In this document: piece by piece, positions 1 to 12,500 of the stretch
Numbering within the stretch: the first letter of the stretch is position 1
Layout of the letters: each line of letters starts with the position of its first letter
From: Symsagittifera roscoffensis
Taxonomy: Eukaryota; Xenacoelomorpha; Acoela; Convolutidae
Direction: 5' to 3'
NCBI RefSeq assembly: GCF_963678635.1
Contig: NC_087070.1
Location: 35,963,109 to 36,027,108 of the forward strand
Length of the DNA: 64,000 nt
Made by a program: the position numbers and the translations under genes
The notes under the pieces: generated by a model
The model's database searches: none
What the model was told of the DNA's origin: nothing
Seen by the model: the letters and a program-made list of their open reading frames with translations, nothing else

Positions 1-1308
1 ATCGAGTGAATGAAGTTTGAATAGAAATTTCTAAAGTTAGCGTCAAATAAGCCACAAAAGGAGAGCAAATCTTGTTTCAAATCTCTTAATAAATGACGAC
101 CGATTTTGATGTTCTTTGTGCAGCTATAACGACTGTTGCAGCAAATAACGAAATAAGTTAATCCTTTGGGTATATATAGGTAGCGACCTTATTCATTAAG
201 TGTATCTATCGATTGAACTCAAAGACGTGAAGATTGATCAAACTATATTTGACTCCTTCAAGTGCAAGAAGCAGTTTTTCTAAAGGAACTCTAAAGCTGA
301 TCTACTACTTATAAATCAATGGAGCAAATATTGAAAATTTAAAATAAATTTGCAGATGGCAACTTGATGAATTTTTAAAAGTTGTGATTGGTTTACGTTG
401 GTTAATGGTAATTTCTTTATCTGAAAAAATCGCGATGTCGTTTTAATAAATCTAAAAAAAAGCAGAAGCTGGAATTCTCCGACTATCAACTTTGTCAGAT
501 TAATTTGCCAATACTTCTTAAGTTGGATCGCCTAGGTGTCAGTTTTATAATCGATTCTCCTGAAACAATTCGAACAAAGAAAAATTCAGAAAATATTTTC
601 AAAACCTGATAAATGGGATGAAAAAACTTTCAACAGTTGTCTTAACGGTTTTCATAAGAGACACTTTGGTCTTTTTATCCATTATTTTTCCGTGGAATTA
701 TAAAAAAAAATTGGCGATTTAATGAAAAAAGAAAAGGATAAATAAAGCAAAAGAATTTTGTTGGATTCGTTGGAAATATATAAAATTCAGAATACTAGGA
801 AAGTCTGGCCAATAAAATAAATAATACTCGCAGTGGAATTTTATTTACAGTATTCATAATAATCTAGTCAAGTATCCCTTACTTTTATTATAACTTTCAA
901 AGAACATATAACATATAACGGGTCTCCAATTATCAGAAATTCTGAAAAGGAAGACTTTGAAAATACCAATAAAGCGTTCCTCGGGGCTAAGAGGTTAAAA
1001 CAGAAATTTATAACTCTCCAAAACTTCATTTCGCCTTCCTTTTGTTTGTCACAACTGCACGTGTAGTTATAATGAATTCGCATGAAAGGTTTTTAGAGTA
1101 ATAAAAATTATAACCAATGTTTCAAGGCTTGTTTGAACCTGAAATTTGTTTTTGAGCGAGCAGTATTCCAAAAAATAATTGGATTGTCTTCAGATTTGAT
1201 TTTTTCCCAAAACGTCACTCCCTATGGGAAAATCAACGATTCTCAGCTGGTTTTACCTGTAGAAATAACTTCAAACGATTACCTTAGCTGAATTGGTGGC
1301 TCTTTTTC
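1..1308. other. A+T-rich stretch, no gene seen
   Basis: Short homopolymers and stop-rich frames on both strands. No splice-bounded open frame, RNA gene or repeat structure that I can support. Confidence 0.6.
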
Positions 1309-1487
1309 CTCCCCCCCCCCCCACCTCACTCAAACATGAACTTTATGGTCTAACGAGTGGTTTTACAAGGTTAATTATCAAGACCACATATGCTTGTTAT
1401 GGCCTAATTAGTCTGCATGCCAATTTTCACGACAATCGGACAAAGTGAACGGTAACTTCAGATATAAAAATTTGCAGGTGGGGGGAA
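1309..1487. repeat. Interspersed repeat family B, copy 1 (MITE-like)
   Basis: About 180 bp bounded by a C-run followed by ACCTC on the left and GCAGGTGGGGGGAAAGG on the right, so the ends are imperfect inverted repeats. The interior (TTTATGGTCTAA, GTGGTTTTACAAGG, GCATGCCAATTTTCA) recurs at 25459-25644. Two dispersed copies with inverted ends fit a small non-autonomous DNA transposon. The superfamily is unknown. Confidence 0.55.
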
Positions 1488-1661
1488 AGGAAATGGTAAA
1501 CGTTTTCAGAGGGTTAAATCGGTGTAAGCGTGTGTTTCCCGGAAGTTTGAAATAGGGAGTTTCCCATCGATAATATCAATCAACCAATATCTCAATAGCT
1601 GTAACTTTTGACGAGCAGACAAGAGCGGATAATTTTGAAAAAGTTCCTTCGCAAAGCACTA

Positions 1662-2170
1662 CAAGACTGCTCGTATCAGGGCGAAGCCCTGAATGTTCCG
1701 ATTGCTTTTTGAGGTTAATGGAGCAGTAATAAAAAAAAATGTAATAAAATAAAATGAATTTTTTTTTTTTAAAAACTGAAATTTTTTTTATGAAAAAAAC
1801 ATCCCCCCACACGCCATATAAAGTACAAAAGGATAGATTTCGCTCCTTGTAACAAATCAATCATGGCAAATAAGCATCTTTCAACCATTTTGGAACGATT
1901 TCTAAAACGGATTAAATCTCCGCTTACGCGCTAATAGCGCGAAATATATCGCGCGTTGATTGTCCCAAATTGGCCAAAATGGCAATTTTTAAACCCCCAT
2001 AACATTACGAAAAATGGTCACAGGTGAAATATATTTTCAAATTTAAGCTCAGACAACAATAGCTTTCGAATGATAGAATAAAATTTTGTCAAAAATGGCT
2101 AATTAAAAAGTCGAAATTTTTCTGAAGAAAGAAAAACCCAACCCGAGCACAAATTGTCGTTACTTTATAG
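1662..2170 (-). mobile_element. Family A (Helentron-like) copy, 5' end truncated
   Basis: Starts on the plus strand at CAAGACTGCTCG and carries the GGGCGAAGCCC hairpin, the poly-A/T spacer, ATCCCCCCACACGCC and the CGCGAAATATATCGCG palindrome shared by all family A copies. It breaks off near 2170 before the usual terminal CGAAAGTCGGAACA. See 2741-3286 for the complete form. Confidence 0.75.
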
Positions 2171-2536
2171 CTGAACTCTGCCGGTAGTGATTTTCAACCA
2201 ATTTCGATTGAGCGCAGTCGAAACATAGTTCGAGCACATCCTAAATTTAAATATTTTAATTTTTCAAAAGGATTTTAATTAAATTTCAAGTGGAAACTGA
2301 GCGAAAAAAAAAATAAAATCAAAAAAGACATCAGTCACAGTTGCAATCAGCAACAATCATTTTAGCAGACTTTCTCGCCACAAAAACTGAAGTTTCCTAG
2401 GGAATCTTTCAATTGTTCGATATCTAAGGGTTCCTGGGGCAAGAATATGAATTGTTTTTAGTTCAAAGACAAAATAAAAGAGATATAATCCGATTTGTTT
2501 GTTTTATTTTTATCACTTATTCTATCCAAAATGCTG

Positions 2537-2580
2537 AAATTAGGGCAAAGTCCTGAATATTACGATTGCTCTTTAACTGG
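2537..2580 (-). mobile_element. Family A 3'-end fragment
   Basis: A short stretch with GGGCAAAGTCCTGAA followed by a diverged TTACGATTGC. It matches only the hairpin end of family A. Confidence 0.45.
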
Positions 2581-2740
2581 TCTCGTTAACATGTTAAAAC
2601 TTGAGTCGTGTATATGGTATTTAATAAGACCAAAGAGCTTTTAAGAGCTAAGACTTGATTCGCGAATGAGATTAATTAGGCAGTCGGTTAGCTAAGCTTG
2701 CCTCAATTTAATTTTGAGCAATTTGGTAGTAAATAATTAA

Positions 2741-3286
2741 CAAGACTGCTCGTATTGGGGCAAAGCCCTGAAAATTCCGACTGCCTTTTAACGTTTATGG
2801 AGCAGTAATAACAAAAAAAACGTTAAAAAAAATAAATGAAATAAAATAAAATGAAAAATTTTTTTTTCTAAAACTTGAAACTTTTTTTGATGAAAATTAT
2901 CCCCCCACACGCCATATAAAGAACAAAACAATAGATTTCGCTCCTTATAACAAATCAATTATGGAAAATAAGCTTCTTCTAACCAATTTGGATTGATTTC
3001 TAAGACGGATTAAATCTCCGCTTACGCGTTTATAGCGCGAATTATATCGCGCGTTAATTGTCCCAAATTGGTCAAAATGGCAATCTTTAAACCCTCATAA
3101 CTTTACGAAAAATGATCACAGGTAAAATATCTTTTCAAAATTAGGCTCAGGACAACAATAGCTTTCGAATGATATAAAAAAATTCCGTCAAAAGTGGCTA
3201 ATTAAAAAGTCGAAATTTGTCTGAAGAAAAAAAAAACCCACCCCGAGCACAAATTTTCCGTTACTTTCGTATCGAAAGTCGGAACA
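2741..3286 (-). mobile_element. Family A (Helentron-like) full-length copy
   Basis: A complete copy of about 546 bp. Read on the minus strand it opens with TGTTCCGACTTTCG, which forms a CTTTCG-ATA-CGAAAG hairpin. It closes with a subterminal AGTCGGAACA-like inverted copy, a G/C-rich hairpin and ATACGAGCAGTCTTGT (the hairpin end is slightly diverged in this copy). One inverted repeat sits at the very end and its partner about 35 bp inside the other end. That asymmetry, the 3' hairpin and the lack of a target duplication are what is known for non-autonomous Helentrons. No protein is encoded. Confidence 0.75.
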
Positions 3287-3438
3287 ATAATAATTCGCAT
3301 AAACATTTCGCGTTACACTTTCAGCATCACACTATAAAACGAGCAGTTAAGATAATTGCGCCCCATATTACTAGATTGGTGCGCGCACTTGGTAGGTTTC
3401 TCGTAGATCCAGGGATCGGTCACTCATGAGAAACTATT

Positions 3439-3929
3439 GTCCTGACTTTCGAAGAAAACGGAATATTTATGCTCGGTGTGGTTTTTTTTATTCACTCAGT
3501 TTTCGCCGATCGAAATAATAGTTTTCGGCAAAAACTTTTATACCCCATTCAAAGACTTCCTAAGTTCAAATGCAAAATGATATTTTACCTCGGATTATGA
3601 TTATTTTTTCAAAATCTGGGGGTTTGAAAGTTGCCATATTGGCCATGTTCTGGACTAAATTATTCGCGCTTTGAAGAATTTATTCATATTGCTGAGAGCG
3701 TAATGCAAAATATTTGTGCGTGGCGAATTATCCCACACAATGAAATTGTTCCAAATTGAATTGAGGCTTGCTAATTGGTCGTTTTGATTTCGCCGGACTC
3801 AAAATTTTACACTTTGATTTTGCCCAAAATTTAAAGATTTTTAATAGAATCTTTTCCCAAAAACTATTCGATATGAATTAAGGGATAGTCGGAACATTCA
3901 GGGCTCTACCCTGATAAACGAGCAGTCTT
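3439..3929 (+). mobile_element. Family A copy, strongly diverged
   Basis: The same landmarks occur in the opposite orientation and older: TGTCCTGACTTTCGAAG at the 5' end, ATGCTCGGTGTGG, CTGGGGGTTTGAAAG, then AGTCGGAACATTCAGGG, a worn hairpin and ACGAGCAGTCTT. Sequence drift suggests an older subfamily than the copies at 23.3 and 28.8 kb. Confidence 0.65.
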
Positions 3930-3936
3930 TTTTTTT

Positions 3937-3995
3937 TGAAACTGGTCTGAATAGAAAACCACCCCGAGCCTTTACCTTCCTCACTTTTTCAAAAG
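3937..3995 (-). mobile_element. Family A 5'-end fragment next to an opposite copy
   Basis: AACCACCCCGAGC and AAAAGTCGGAACA match the 5' end of family A in minus orientation. It begins within about 10 bp of the 3' end of the plus-oriented copy at 3439-3929. Confidence 0.55.
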
Positions 3996-3999
3996 TCGG

Positions 4000-6900
4000 A
4001 ACAATACAATTGATCGTAATCGTGATTCAACACAAGGCCATGGCTTTGGAAATAGTTCGAGAACTTCTCTTCCGATGATTAATTAATAGTTGAATAGTAT
4101 GCACAACAATCAGAAACAGTCGCTTACAAGTTGCCAACCGGTTTTTTACTCCGCAAAAGCAAACAATTCGATCAATGATAAGTATTTTGGAGCAGTAGAA
4201 CACCATTTCACAATTAATGCGCTACTGTTTCTTGAAAAAGAAAAAGTGATGAAAATGAAAACTTCATAAAATTAAGAGATGAGTGGAAAAGAGCAGAGCT
4301 GTCATGTCCTTTTTCATTAAATTTTAATTCTGGCGTACAAAAATTGCCAAATGACACTTTTTAAATAATCATTCGAGTTATTATTGCTTGTTGCTTTTGA
4401 ATATCTAGGCTATTCGAAATTCCTGAAAATTTTGCTTTTCATAGAAAATTTTGCCAAATGAACGATGTATCATCTCCTAAGAAAGAGAAGCAATCTAAAT
4501 TTTTAAAATTTTTTATGCAACGCTTCAGAGTAATCTTCATTGGAAGTCAAACAAGATATATGTTGAAACTTTTTTGTCCTTCAAGTAAGTGTTTACTTGA
4601 ATCAGCGTCCTCAAAAAGACACAGTGTGAAACAGTTCAAACCTCGGCTGGCCTCTGAATGAATCACTAGCTCCCACTATGGAAAAATAGACCCCACAGTT
4701 CGATATTCAAAAAAGAACAAACATATATGAGGAAACACCCTTTGCAAAACTGACATGTTCAAAAGGGTAAGCAAAACAAGTGGGTGAAACATTTTTTAAC
4801 ATAATGTTATTATAAATTATGGATTGGCTTTTGCTTCATTGATAAAAACAAAAGAAGTTTTGTCTCTTTTTTTACCACCTTTGCAAGTTCAACTTTAACT
4901 TTTTTCATATTGCAAATAAATGACATGGTGAACTAACCTGTTTCCCCCACTTCGCAATTTAACATAAGCATTTAGCCATCTTAACACGTAAAATTTTCAT
5001 TAGAAATGGAGCGCTGTATGATACAATAAGGCCATTTTTAAAAATTGTTTTAGTTCCCTCTGTTTGGTATTCCAGAAAAAAAATTCTTCATGGTGTAACA
5101 CTACATGCAAAACCGACGCGTTAAAAAGCGTAACTAACACAATGGCGGAAAACATTGTACTAGATATATAACCATAAATAAAAAATTGACCTTTGCTTTT
5201 TTGATACAAAAATTGTTATTGTAATGATGATTATTTCAATTTTGTATAAGTTATTATTTACGCTATTCAACAAAACTGCAATTTTTAAAATTCGACAATT
5301 TTACTGCGATGATGAGTGTAAGAATTTTGGTAGCTATCATGGTTACTATCGTTTTTAACTTTCAATTTTTTCTTATGGTGATATCGTAATGGTGGTTATG
5401 ATGATTTTGTATTAGTTTATATAGAAGCTATTCAAGGTTACTTTCACTTTTCTCTTTTGGCAAAACTTTGCTTGCATGTAAGTTATCATCAGCTACAAAA
5501 AGTTGCATTTTGGTTTATTTCGGGATCTCATTTTTCTTCCACACAACCCTAATTGAAAACTGATTTTTTTTTTGCATTTTAGTAGTGCAAAAAAAACTTG
5601 TTACGCTCAACTATTACTATGCTGTGAACTGGTTTGTTCCTCGTACTTCATAATCTAACATCAGGCATTTAGCCATCATAACACGTAAAACAATTATTAC
5701 TACACGAAAGCGGAGCGAAGGATGATACTACAAGGGCACTTTTTTCCAATCTTAGTAGCTAAGACCCGATCACTTTTTCTCAGGTGGAATTTTTGCAGCA
5801 AATGGCTTGGGCATTTAACTAGCAAGTTCTTTGTTATTTGATAAGTAGGACCTTTGAACAGTTGATACTTTGATGCATCAAATGAACCGGAAAAAAACTG
5901 TTTGTTTCAAACAACAGAACAAAAAAAGATTGTGGATTTTTTGAACGTAGTACATGCAGGTTGTTTCTTGAAAAAGATGTTTTTGCCTAAAAATTTGTAA
6001 AGTTTCGGCTTCATATTTATTGGTTTATTTACCTACTGAATACTTTTTTGATTGGCAAGCCTTATAATAAATAATTGATTTTCGAAAAATCAAAGCTGAA
6101 CTTGTAGGCTTACAAGGTCAAGTTCGAGCCTACAAGGTCATTTTTCAAAAATCAAAATTGACCTTGCAGGCTCTCCTGCTCCCAAGAAAACTCAAGAAGA
6201 CTTGATAACAGAAAATTTTGGTTTTTCATGTTTGCCCGTTGATAAACAAGGGTGTTGCAACCGTAGACTTTTCTTTGTGAAATATGTTATTCACAGAATA
6301 AAATAGCACGAAAAAAATGTTAAAGGCTTTCCACTTGTTTGAGAATGAATGCAATTTCAGATGATGATGCTGCGCATGGCAGGCTTGGCTGTTTTTCATT
6401 TTGCTTTTACATTTGGGATATTATGTTTTCAGAGTTGTTTGACGGATTGTTATGGCTGAATCTGTCATGTTACGACAAAAATTATTATGATTAATATTTT
6501 GACTTTTATTATTACTGATGTCCCATCTGGTGTTACTAAAAGCCGACGTTCAAGGCAGTCTGACAAACAGTCTGTGTTTTCTTGAGACGAAAGCCAGTTT
6601 GAAAGCAGAGGTTTAGCCGCAGAAATAATATGAAACGTATTCGAACAAAAGTGGCAACCATTAAAAATATATGAGTATAAATTGCTAAAAAGATCCCGAT
6701 GAACGAGACATTTCAATCGGCACCGCCTTCCATCTCAATTTCCAAAAAAGAATCCAATCTTAGTACGAATCCGACTTTTGATAAAAGAAAGTATTAGCAG
6801 AATGAGATTTATTGAGGCATGTCAAAATATTCGAAATTATCAGAAGACCTCGGACATCACTCATTAACTTTATGGGAGCGGATGACAGAATCACATCTGC

Positions 6901-7086
6901 TCTATATAGACTAGAGAAGGGACAAAAATCTTCTTTTGAAAGAATGATGGCAAAAACTACCGGTTAAACAGCTGGTATGATGGGGGCCAATATCTCATTT
7001 ATTTGTTCCATGAAGTCAACGCGTGCCTATATGGTAATTTTGAACTCGGCATTTGAAATCCAATTGACGGTGCTGTAAACTGATTG
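4000..7086. other. Intergenic A+T-rich stretch with one old duplication
   Basis: No gene supported. About 100 bp around GCATTTAGCCATC and AACACGTAAAA is present twice (4943-5040 and 5632-5745), an old direct duplication roughly 700 bp apart. Near 6090-6180 a short motif GACCTTG-AGGCT recurs three times. Open frames here are short and not splice-bounded. Confidence 0.5.
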
Positions 7087-7560
7087 CTTCAAGCTCAATA
7101 TTTTCTCTCTAACGTTTGTTCTATAAAAAACACTAAGATGATTGAGAACCTTCTGTTAGCTAATCACGAGTCACCGCCTAATGTTATTTCTTTAACAGCA
7201 ACATGTCTTAGTGAAAATGTCGACTTACACCCATTAAAGTTGCCTGTTTAACCTTTTGCCTGCGTGAAAAAACGGAAAAATCTCGGTGGCGGCACAACGA
7301 TTCAACTAGTAAAAATGATCTTACATTTGAGGATCTTGAATAAGAACTATGCTAAATGATTGCTTTGTTAATTGACTTTTAGGTGAATGAAGCAAATAAA
7401 TAAGTTATTATCGTGCTTCTTTGCGTCAATAACTTGAAATTCGTGAAAAGTTTTGACAAAAATATAGCAAATTTATCTACGTTTACAGCTGGTGATTTCA
7501 ACGATGATGATCTCGAAATTAATCAAAATCTCAAATAGATGAACTCGAAACTACCGCCGC
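7087..7560 (+). pseudogene. Decayed non-LTR retrotransposon endonuclease domain
   Basis: Reading across frames gives the layout of an apurinic-type endonuclease from a LINE: an N-terminal SNVCSIKN-like strand, then ISLTATCLSENVD where active families have a TETWLS block, then a GGGTTIQLV strand, and further on AGDFND, the usual GDFN block. The catalytic Glu of the TETW block is Ala here, and stops and shifts break the frame several times. No reverse transcriptase follows. It would cut target DNA in an active element; this copy is dead. Clade is uncertain (CR1/Jockey-like layout). Confidence 0.6.
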
Positions 7561-7737
7561 ACTAAATCATCTATTAGTTTTGAGCTGGTAGAATCAGGCC
7601 ATAACAAATTGGTATTAATAAAGAATTTCTCCTTTCACTGAACATTTCATCCGCAATTTGTTTCACCCGCTAACTGCAGTTCTTTACCCCCACCGAAGTT
7701 TCATGGGTAACGATCGATTATAATGGACTTTCATTGA

Positions 7738-7870
7738 CTAAAATTTTGTTTATATAATCGATTATCACGGCATTATTAGACCAAGTAATCGATTTTTAAT
7801 CCATTATAATCGATTACTTTTGAAAAATTTAAATCCATTTTACTCCATTATAATCGATTATAATCCATTT
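7738..7870. repeat. Cluster of TAATCGATTA palindromes
   Basis: The 10-base palindrome TAATCGATTA, or a near copy, occurs at least five times in about 130 bp, often inside CCATTATAATCGATTATAA. This is a local simple-sequence expansion with strong hairpin potential. Confidence 0.6.
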
Positions 7871-7982
7871 TTGTTTTCAATATGGATTATTTTTTGTACA
7901 TAAAATCCACGAAAAGTGATTAAGTTTTGTGAATAATGACTCTAATTTTTGCAACTTTCTGCATAACTCGAACGAACACGTT

Positions 7983-8150
7983 CATCCAGGGGCGGCCAAT
8001 ATGTATTAACTTTCCAAAGAGTGCCCAAAAACAGCTTTTTGACCAGTTCCTCACTTCCCCCTTCCCCCCTCCCCCAACGTACCCCCATATCCCCACGTAC
8101 CCCCCCCCCCCCCCAACCACGGCGTCCCCCCCCCCCACGACTAAGGACTA
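7983..8150. repeat. C-rich block beginning with a family C end
   Basis: Begins CCAGGGGCGG, the terminal motif of family C (see 32795-33058), and runs into long C tracts at 8055-8140. Open frames across the C tracts are low-complexity artefacts. Confidence 0.4.
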
Positions 8151-8239
8151 AGGGACACCTGTAGGATCGTTTATCGTAACACCTTTTGCCGAACTCAGAC
8201 TTTGGTTGAGAGTTATACCTTGAGAAACGCACGCAAAAA

Positions 8240-9170
8240 TGTAAAGCTAATGGGGAGCGCGTACTATGAAGTTAGCTTAGTCAATACGATAAGTAGAAAA
8301 GTAAACAAACAGTCAAGTCCAAAATAAGTTTGAATCTTCGAAGATATAGTCCCTCCTATGGCGGAAAATGCAGGGGGAGTAAAAATCGGCGGACCCCCCC
8401 AAATGGGAACTACAGTTGCTAGGTTCATGAAATTCATAGGACGGATACTAGAGATGATTTGACCTGGGCGTGCAAAAATCCATAACACTCGGACCCCCGG
8501 CCCCAATTGATAACTGTTCCCGGAAGTGAAAATGGCCCTATTAGAACTTGGTAACTAGCGGTTGGAATGGAACCAAAATATAGTATGTTATAGACCTAGT
8601 TGAGGGAAGCTTAAGTTTAGAAACCCAGACCCTCAGACCCCACTTCCGGTTTTATGCCCTATGCAAATAGACCCCACGCCGACTTCCGCGAGTCGTTTCT
8701 CGGACCCCACTGAACGCAGGAAGCTAAAACTTTGGGATAGCATAGGTAGCAACGAAGTACATCTTGTGTTATAAATTGAAGCAAATCCAGCGGCTGAACC
8801 GGGAGTTATTAGCACTTTGGAAAACCACCCTTTAAACCGGAAGTGGGCAATTTACGCAAAATGATGAACAAGGGCATATCGATTTTATGGCGGCATTAGA
8901 CACTACAACTTACCCCCAAAAAAAGACTCCTCGTGATTGAAACTCCTCCGACGACTCCTTTCGGTGTTAAAAGCCTTTCCCCGGGAAAAGTGATAATGGA
9001 CCTTAGAAATGGGATAACTTGGGAAGCATTATTGAGATATGGATGAAACTTGGTAGGTAGGACCCCTATGGGATTTTAAACCCGAATAGGGAAGATTGAC
9101 CCCGGGTGACCCCCGGATGACCTCAAATTGAACTTAAGACGTTTAGGACCAAAATTGTATGGAAAACCTC
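8240..9170. repeat. GC-richer non-coding block, repeat-like
   Basis: Composition changes sharply from the flanks, with repeated short phrases such as CCGGAAGTG, GACCCC and AACTTGGTA. No frame shows domain-like content or splice borders. It reads like the interior of an unclassified interspersed repeat, but I see no terminal repeats and only one copy. Confidence 0.35.
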
Positions 9171-9518
9171 GATAGAAAAACTGTTACAACGCAAATTGAT
9201 GGTTTCTGAGCATAAATAGAAAAATTATTTTAATCGGGGTATCACAGATCTGATTCATTTTTTCTATTACAAACTTTTAATTAAAATTTTTTCGAGTTTT
9301 TTAAAAAATTTTGAAAGATACTCTCGAAGAAACTGTATAGACTCCTTGTCGGTCAAGAACTTTAAGGCTTTTTTAAAGCTTATTTTCTTGAGAAAAATTT
9401 TTAAATCTCATTTCCGATTGTCATCTCATTTCATTTATTCGGATTAAAAAGTATGTTCAACCACTTATTATGAATAAAATTTATAAGATTCTTCAGCTAA
9501 ATGCTAACCGAAGTACTA

Positions 9519-12500
9519 TAGACTGGTATGGGATAATCAACTGACAGTTTTCAAAATTTTTGTTTATGATTTACTACTACACTAGTTCTTAGTTGTTCGC
9601 TTTTTACTCAAAACTTGTGTGCTTCAAACAAAATGAAGCAAAAACAAACAAAACTGCTTGTGTCTAGCCAAAGCTTTGAATTTACGAATTGTTTTTTAGT
9701 TCATCTTGATTTTTTTTCATGGATATCAAAATTCAATTCATTTGTTTTCGAAATTTTGATCTTTTTTGACTTTATCAATCATTAGTGGTTTGTATGTATT
9801 AATTTATATGGAAAAATTTGACTAAATAGCACGGCTGAAATCAGTTCGGAACAACTTTCAGAGCGGATTAAATTGCAACGTTTAAAAAACTGCGATGAAT
9901 TTTTATCATCATCATAAATATTTCTTCTAAAGCGCGCTTAAGATTATTCAAAATTGGCCAAACTAACAAATCACAAACCTAAAAATTTTCATCAAACAAA
10001 ATTTGCAAATATTAAGTTTTTTTTTATTTCAATATTTTATTTGTAATATTTCAAAAATTTGTTTGCTTAACGCTTAGATACTAGGGTTCATGTTTCAGCC
10101 CTATTTTTTGCTCTCTGAAACAAAATTGATGCCTCTCTGTTGTTCAAATTCAGAAGCTTTTTCTCAAAAAGCGAGTATTAATACCTTCTGAGTTTTTGCG
10201 ATATATCCAACCAAAGGTTTAAACAATTGAACAAATAGAAGTTTTCGTTTGTTTTTGTTAATTTGGTTTATGATTTGATACCAGTAGAGAAACATCCTAA
10301 GACACCCGTGATCACAAAACAAATGATACTAGAAGATATACTGTAGTACTATTTGAGTATGTTGTTTTTAAACATATGTTTTTGCTTGGAACTATTAAAA
10401 ACTTCAAATAAGATTTCTTGCTTTAGTAAATTGATTATGGTTATAGGGGTAAACATTAAGTATGCATATAGCATGCTTCTATGCTAGTCTTTCTGATTTT
10501 CTCATGCTGATAGATATTTGGGTGTTCTGAGTCTTTTATTTATTTGCCAAGAAATTTTTTTTTCTGGTAGCTTGCATTTAATAAAGTAACAAGATTTTTG
10601 TGTTTTCTTCCTTTCTTTTTTCCTTCCTTTTTGCGCAGTCCTTCCTTTTTGCGCGAGTCCCCACTTTGACTGATTTGGGATAATTACCTGGCAGTTTTCA
10701 AATTTACTGTTTATGCCTTACTTATTTTTTATTTTTTCGATTTTTAATAATATTTTTTTAATTTCAAAAATCTAGCAAAAGCAAACTGCTAGTGTCCAGT
10801 CGAAGCCGTGATTTTTCCTTTGGTCCTTAATTTTATCTCTAACCGTTTCCTGGATAGAACTTTTCAATTATTATGATTTGAAAATTCAGTTTCTTTTTTT
10901 TTCAGTCAAGAATTGATTTCAAAATAATAGTATTTATCGAAGCATTTAAATAAAGTGCACGACTCGAACAAATTTGGAACAATTTCGGGAACGGTTTTGT
11001 TGCTCGCTGATTTAAATTGCGATAAGTTTTTATCAATATAAATTTTCCCTGAAAAACGAAGTCCAAAACACGGCCAAATTAGCAAACTTCAATTCCACCG
11101 AACTTACCACATATAATTACAAGAAATTTCGATTGTAATTTTCTTGTTCAATGGTTTAATATCTTTAATCAACGGAAAAAAGTAAATCAAAACCTTAATT
11201 GTTTTGCGCTTAAACGATGAAGTTTTATTTTTGGTCCTATATATTTTGCACTCTGTATTAAAATTAAGGGTTGAGTTGAATGCTTGTAAACAATGAGTTG
11301 CAGCATAGTATGCTCTCAGTCTATTCTCTCTTAATTCCTCTCGCCCAAAAATATCTGAAATTTTGAAAGTTTTCTTATATTCGCCAAGTAAAAAAATTTC
11401 TCTGTTAGCTTGTTTTTATTGAAAACAAAAAGTTCATTATTTCTTTTTTCTTTTTCCTTTGTTGTTCAAACAATTTTAGACCTTTTTGCTTTCAATCTTT
11501 GTCGGGAAATCAAGACTAAGAAAATTTAACGCTTGATAGTTTTTTTTGCAATTGAGAATCCCCACTTTGGCTGATATGGGATAATTAACTAACGTTTTTT
11601 TTATCATTACTGTTTACGCATAGCTATGCCACTAATTTTGCTCAAACCTTAGTCGCTTCAAAAAAGCGATAGCCAAAAAAACAGCTTGTGTCCCGCCAAA
11701 GTCTTGAATGCATAGGTTGTCTTTAGTGTAAATCAAACAATTTTAAATATAGAAACATTCTTTAGTTTTTTTTAGATTTGACTTTTTTTGTTTTCCTCCT
11801 TTAACAATCGAATTTTTATGAAATTATCTGATCAATAAGCACAATCATAACCAATTTGGAACCAAGTTGAGAGCGGATTAATTTGCAACGCTTAAAAAAT
11901 TGCAATAGGTTTTCATCATCATATATAAATCCATGAAAACGCGCATAACATAAAAAAAAACATGGCCAATTTAGCCAAGCTCCAGCCCGCAGAATTTAAC
12001 CAATTAAAATTGCAAGTATTAAGTTTTGAAATGTTTTCATCATCATAAATAGCTGTTGAGAAAGCAAAAAAACAATGGCCAAATTGCGTGGCCAATAAAA
12101 AAAAATGGCCAAAATAATGGCCAATAAAAAATGGTAATAAAAACATGGCCAAAATGGCAATTTTTGAACCCGCAGACTTTTACCAAGTCAAAATACCAGT
12201 CAAAAGTTTTTTTTGTTTGCAATCTTGAGTTCAACATCTTTAATCAACGAAAAAAATAATCTCAAACCCTTGATTTTTAACGCTTAAGCGCTAGGGTAGG
12301 ATTACACTTCGGTCCTACTTTTTGCTTCTTTAACAATTTGATGTCTCTGAGTTAATTCATACTGGGAAGTTCTCCTCGACAAATGAGCTTCAAAAGCTTC
12401 TTAGTTTTTGCGGTAAATTCAAGCATCTATTTTAAAAAAAATTTTAACCAAAAATTATAAATCCAAGCAACATTTTTAAAAACGGTTTTGTTATTCTGAT

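Noticed and set aside
8055..8232. Overlapping open frames on both strands rich in Gly or Pro
   Set aside because: They are translations of C/G homopolymer tracts, with no splice or start context.
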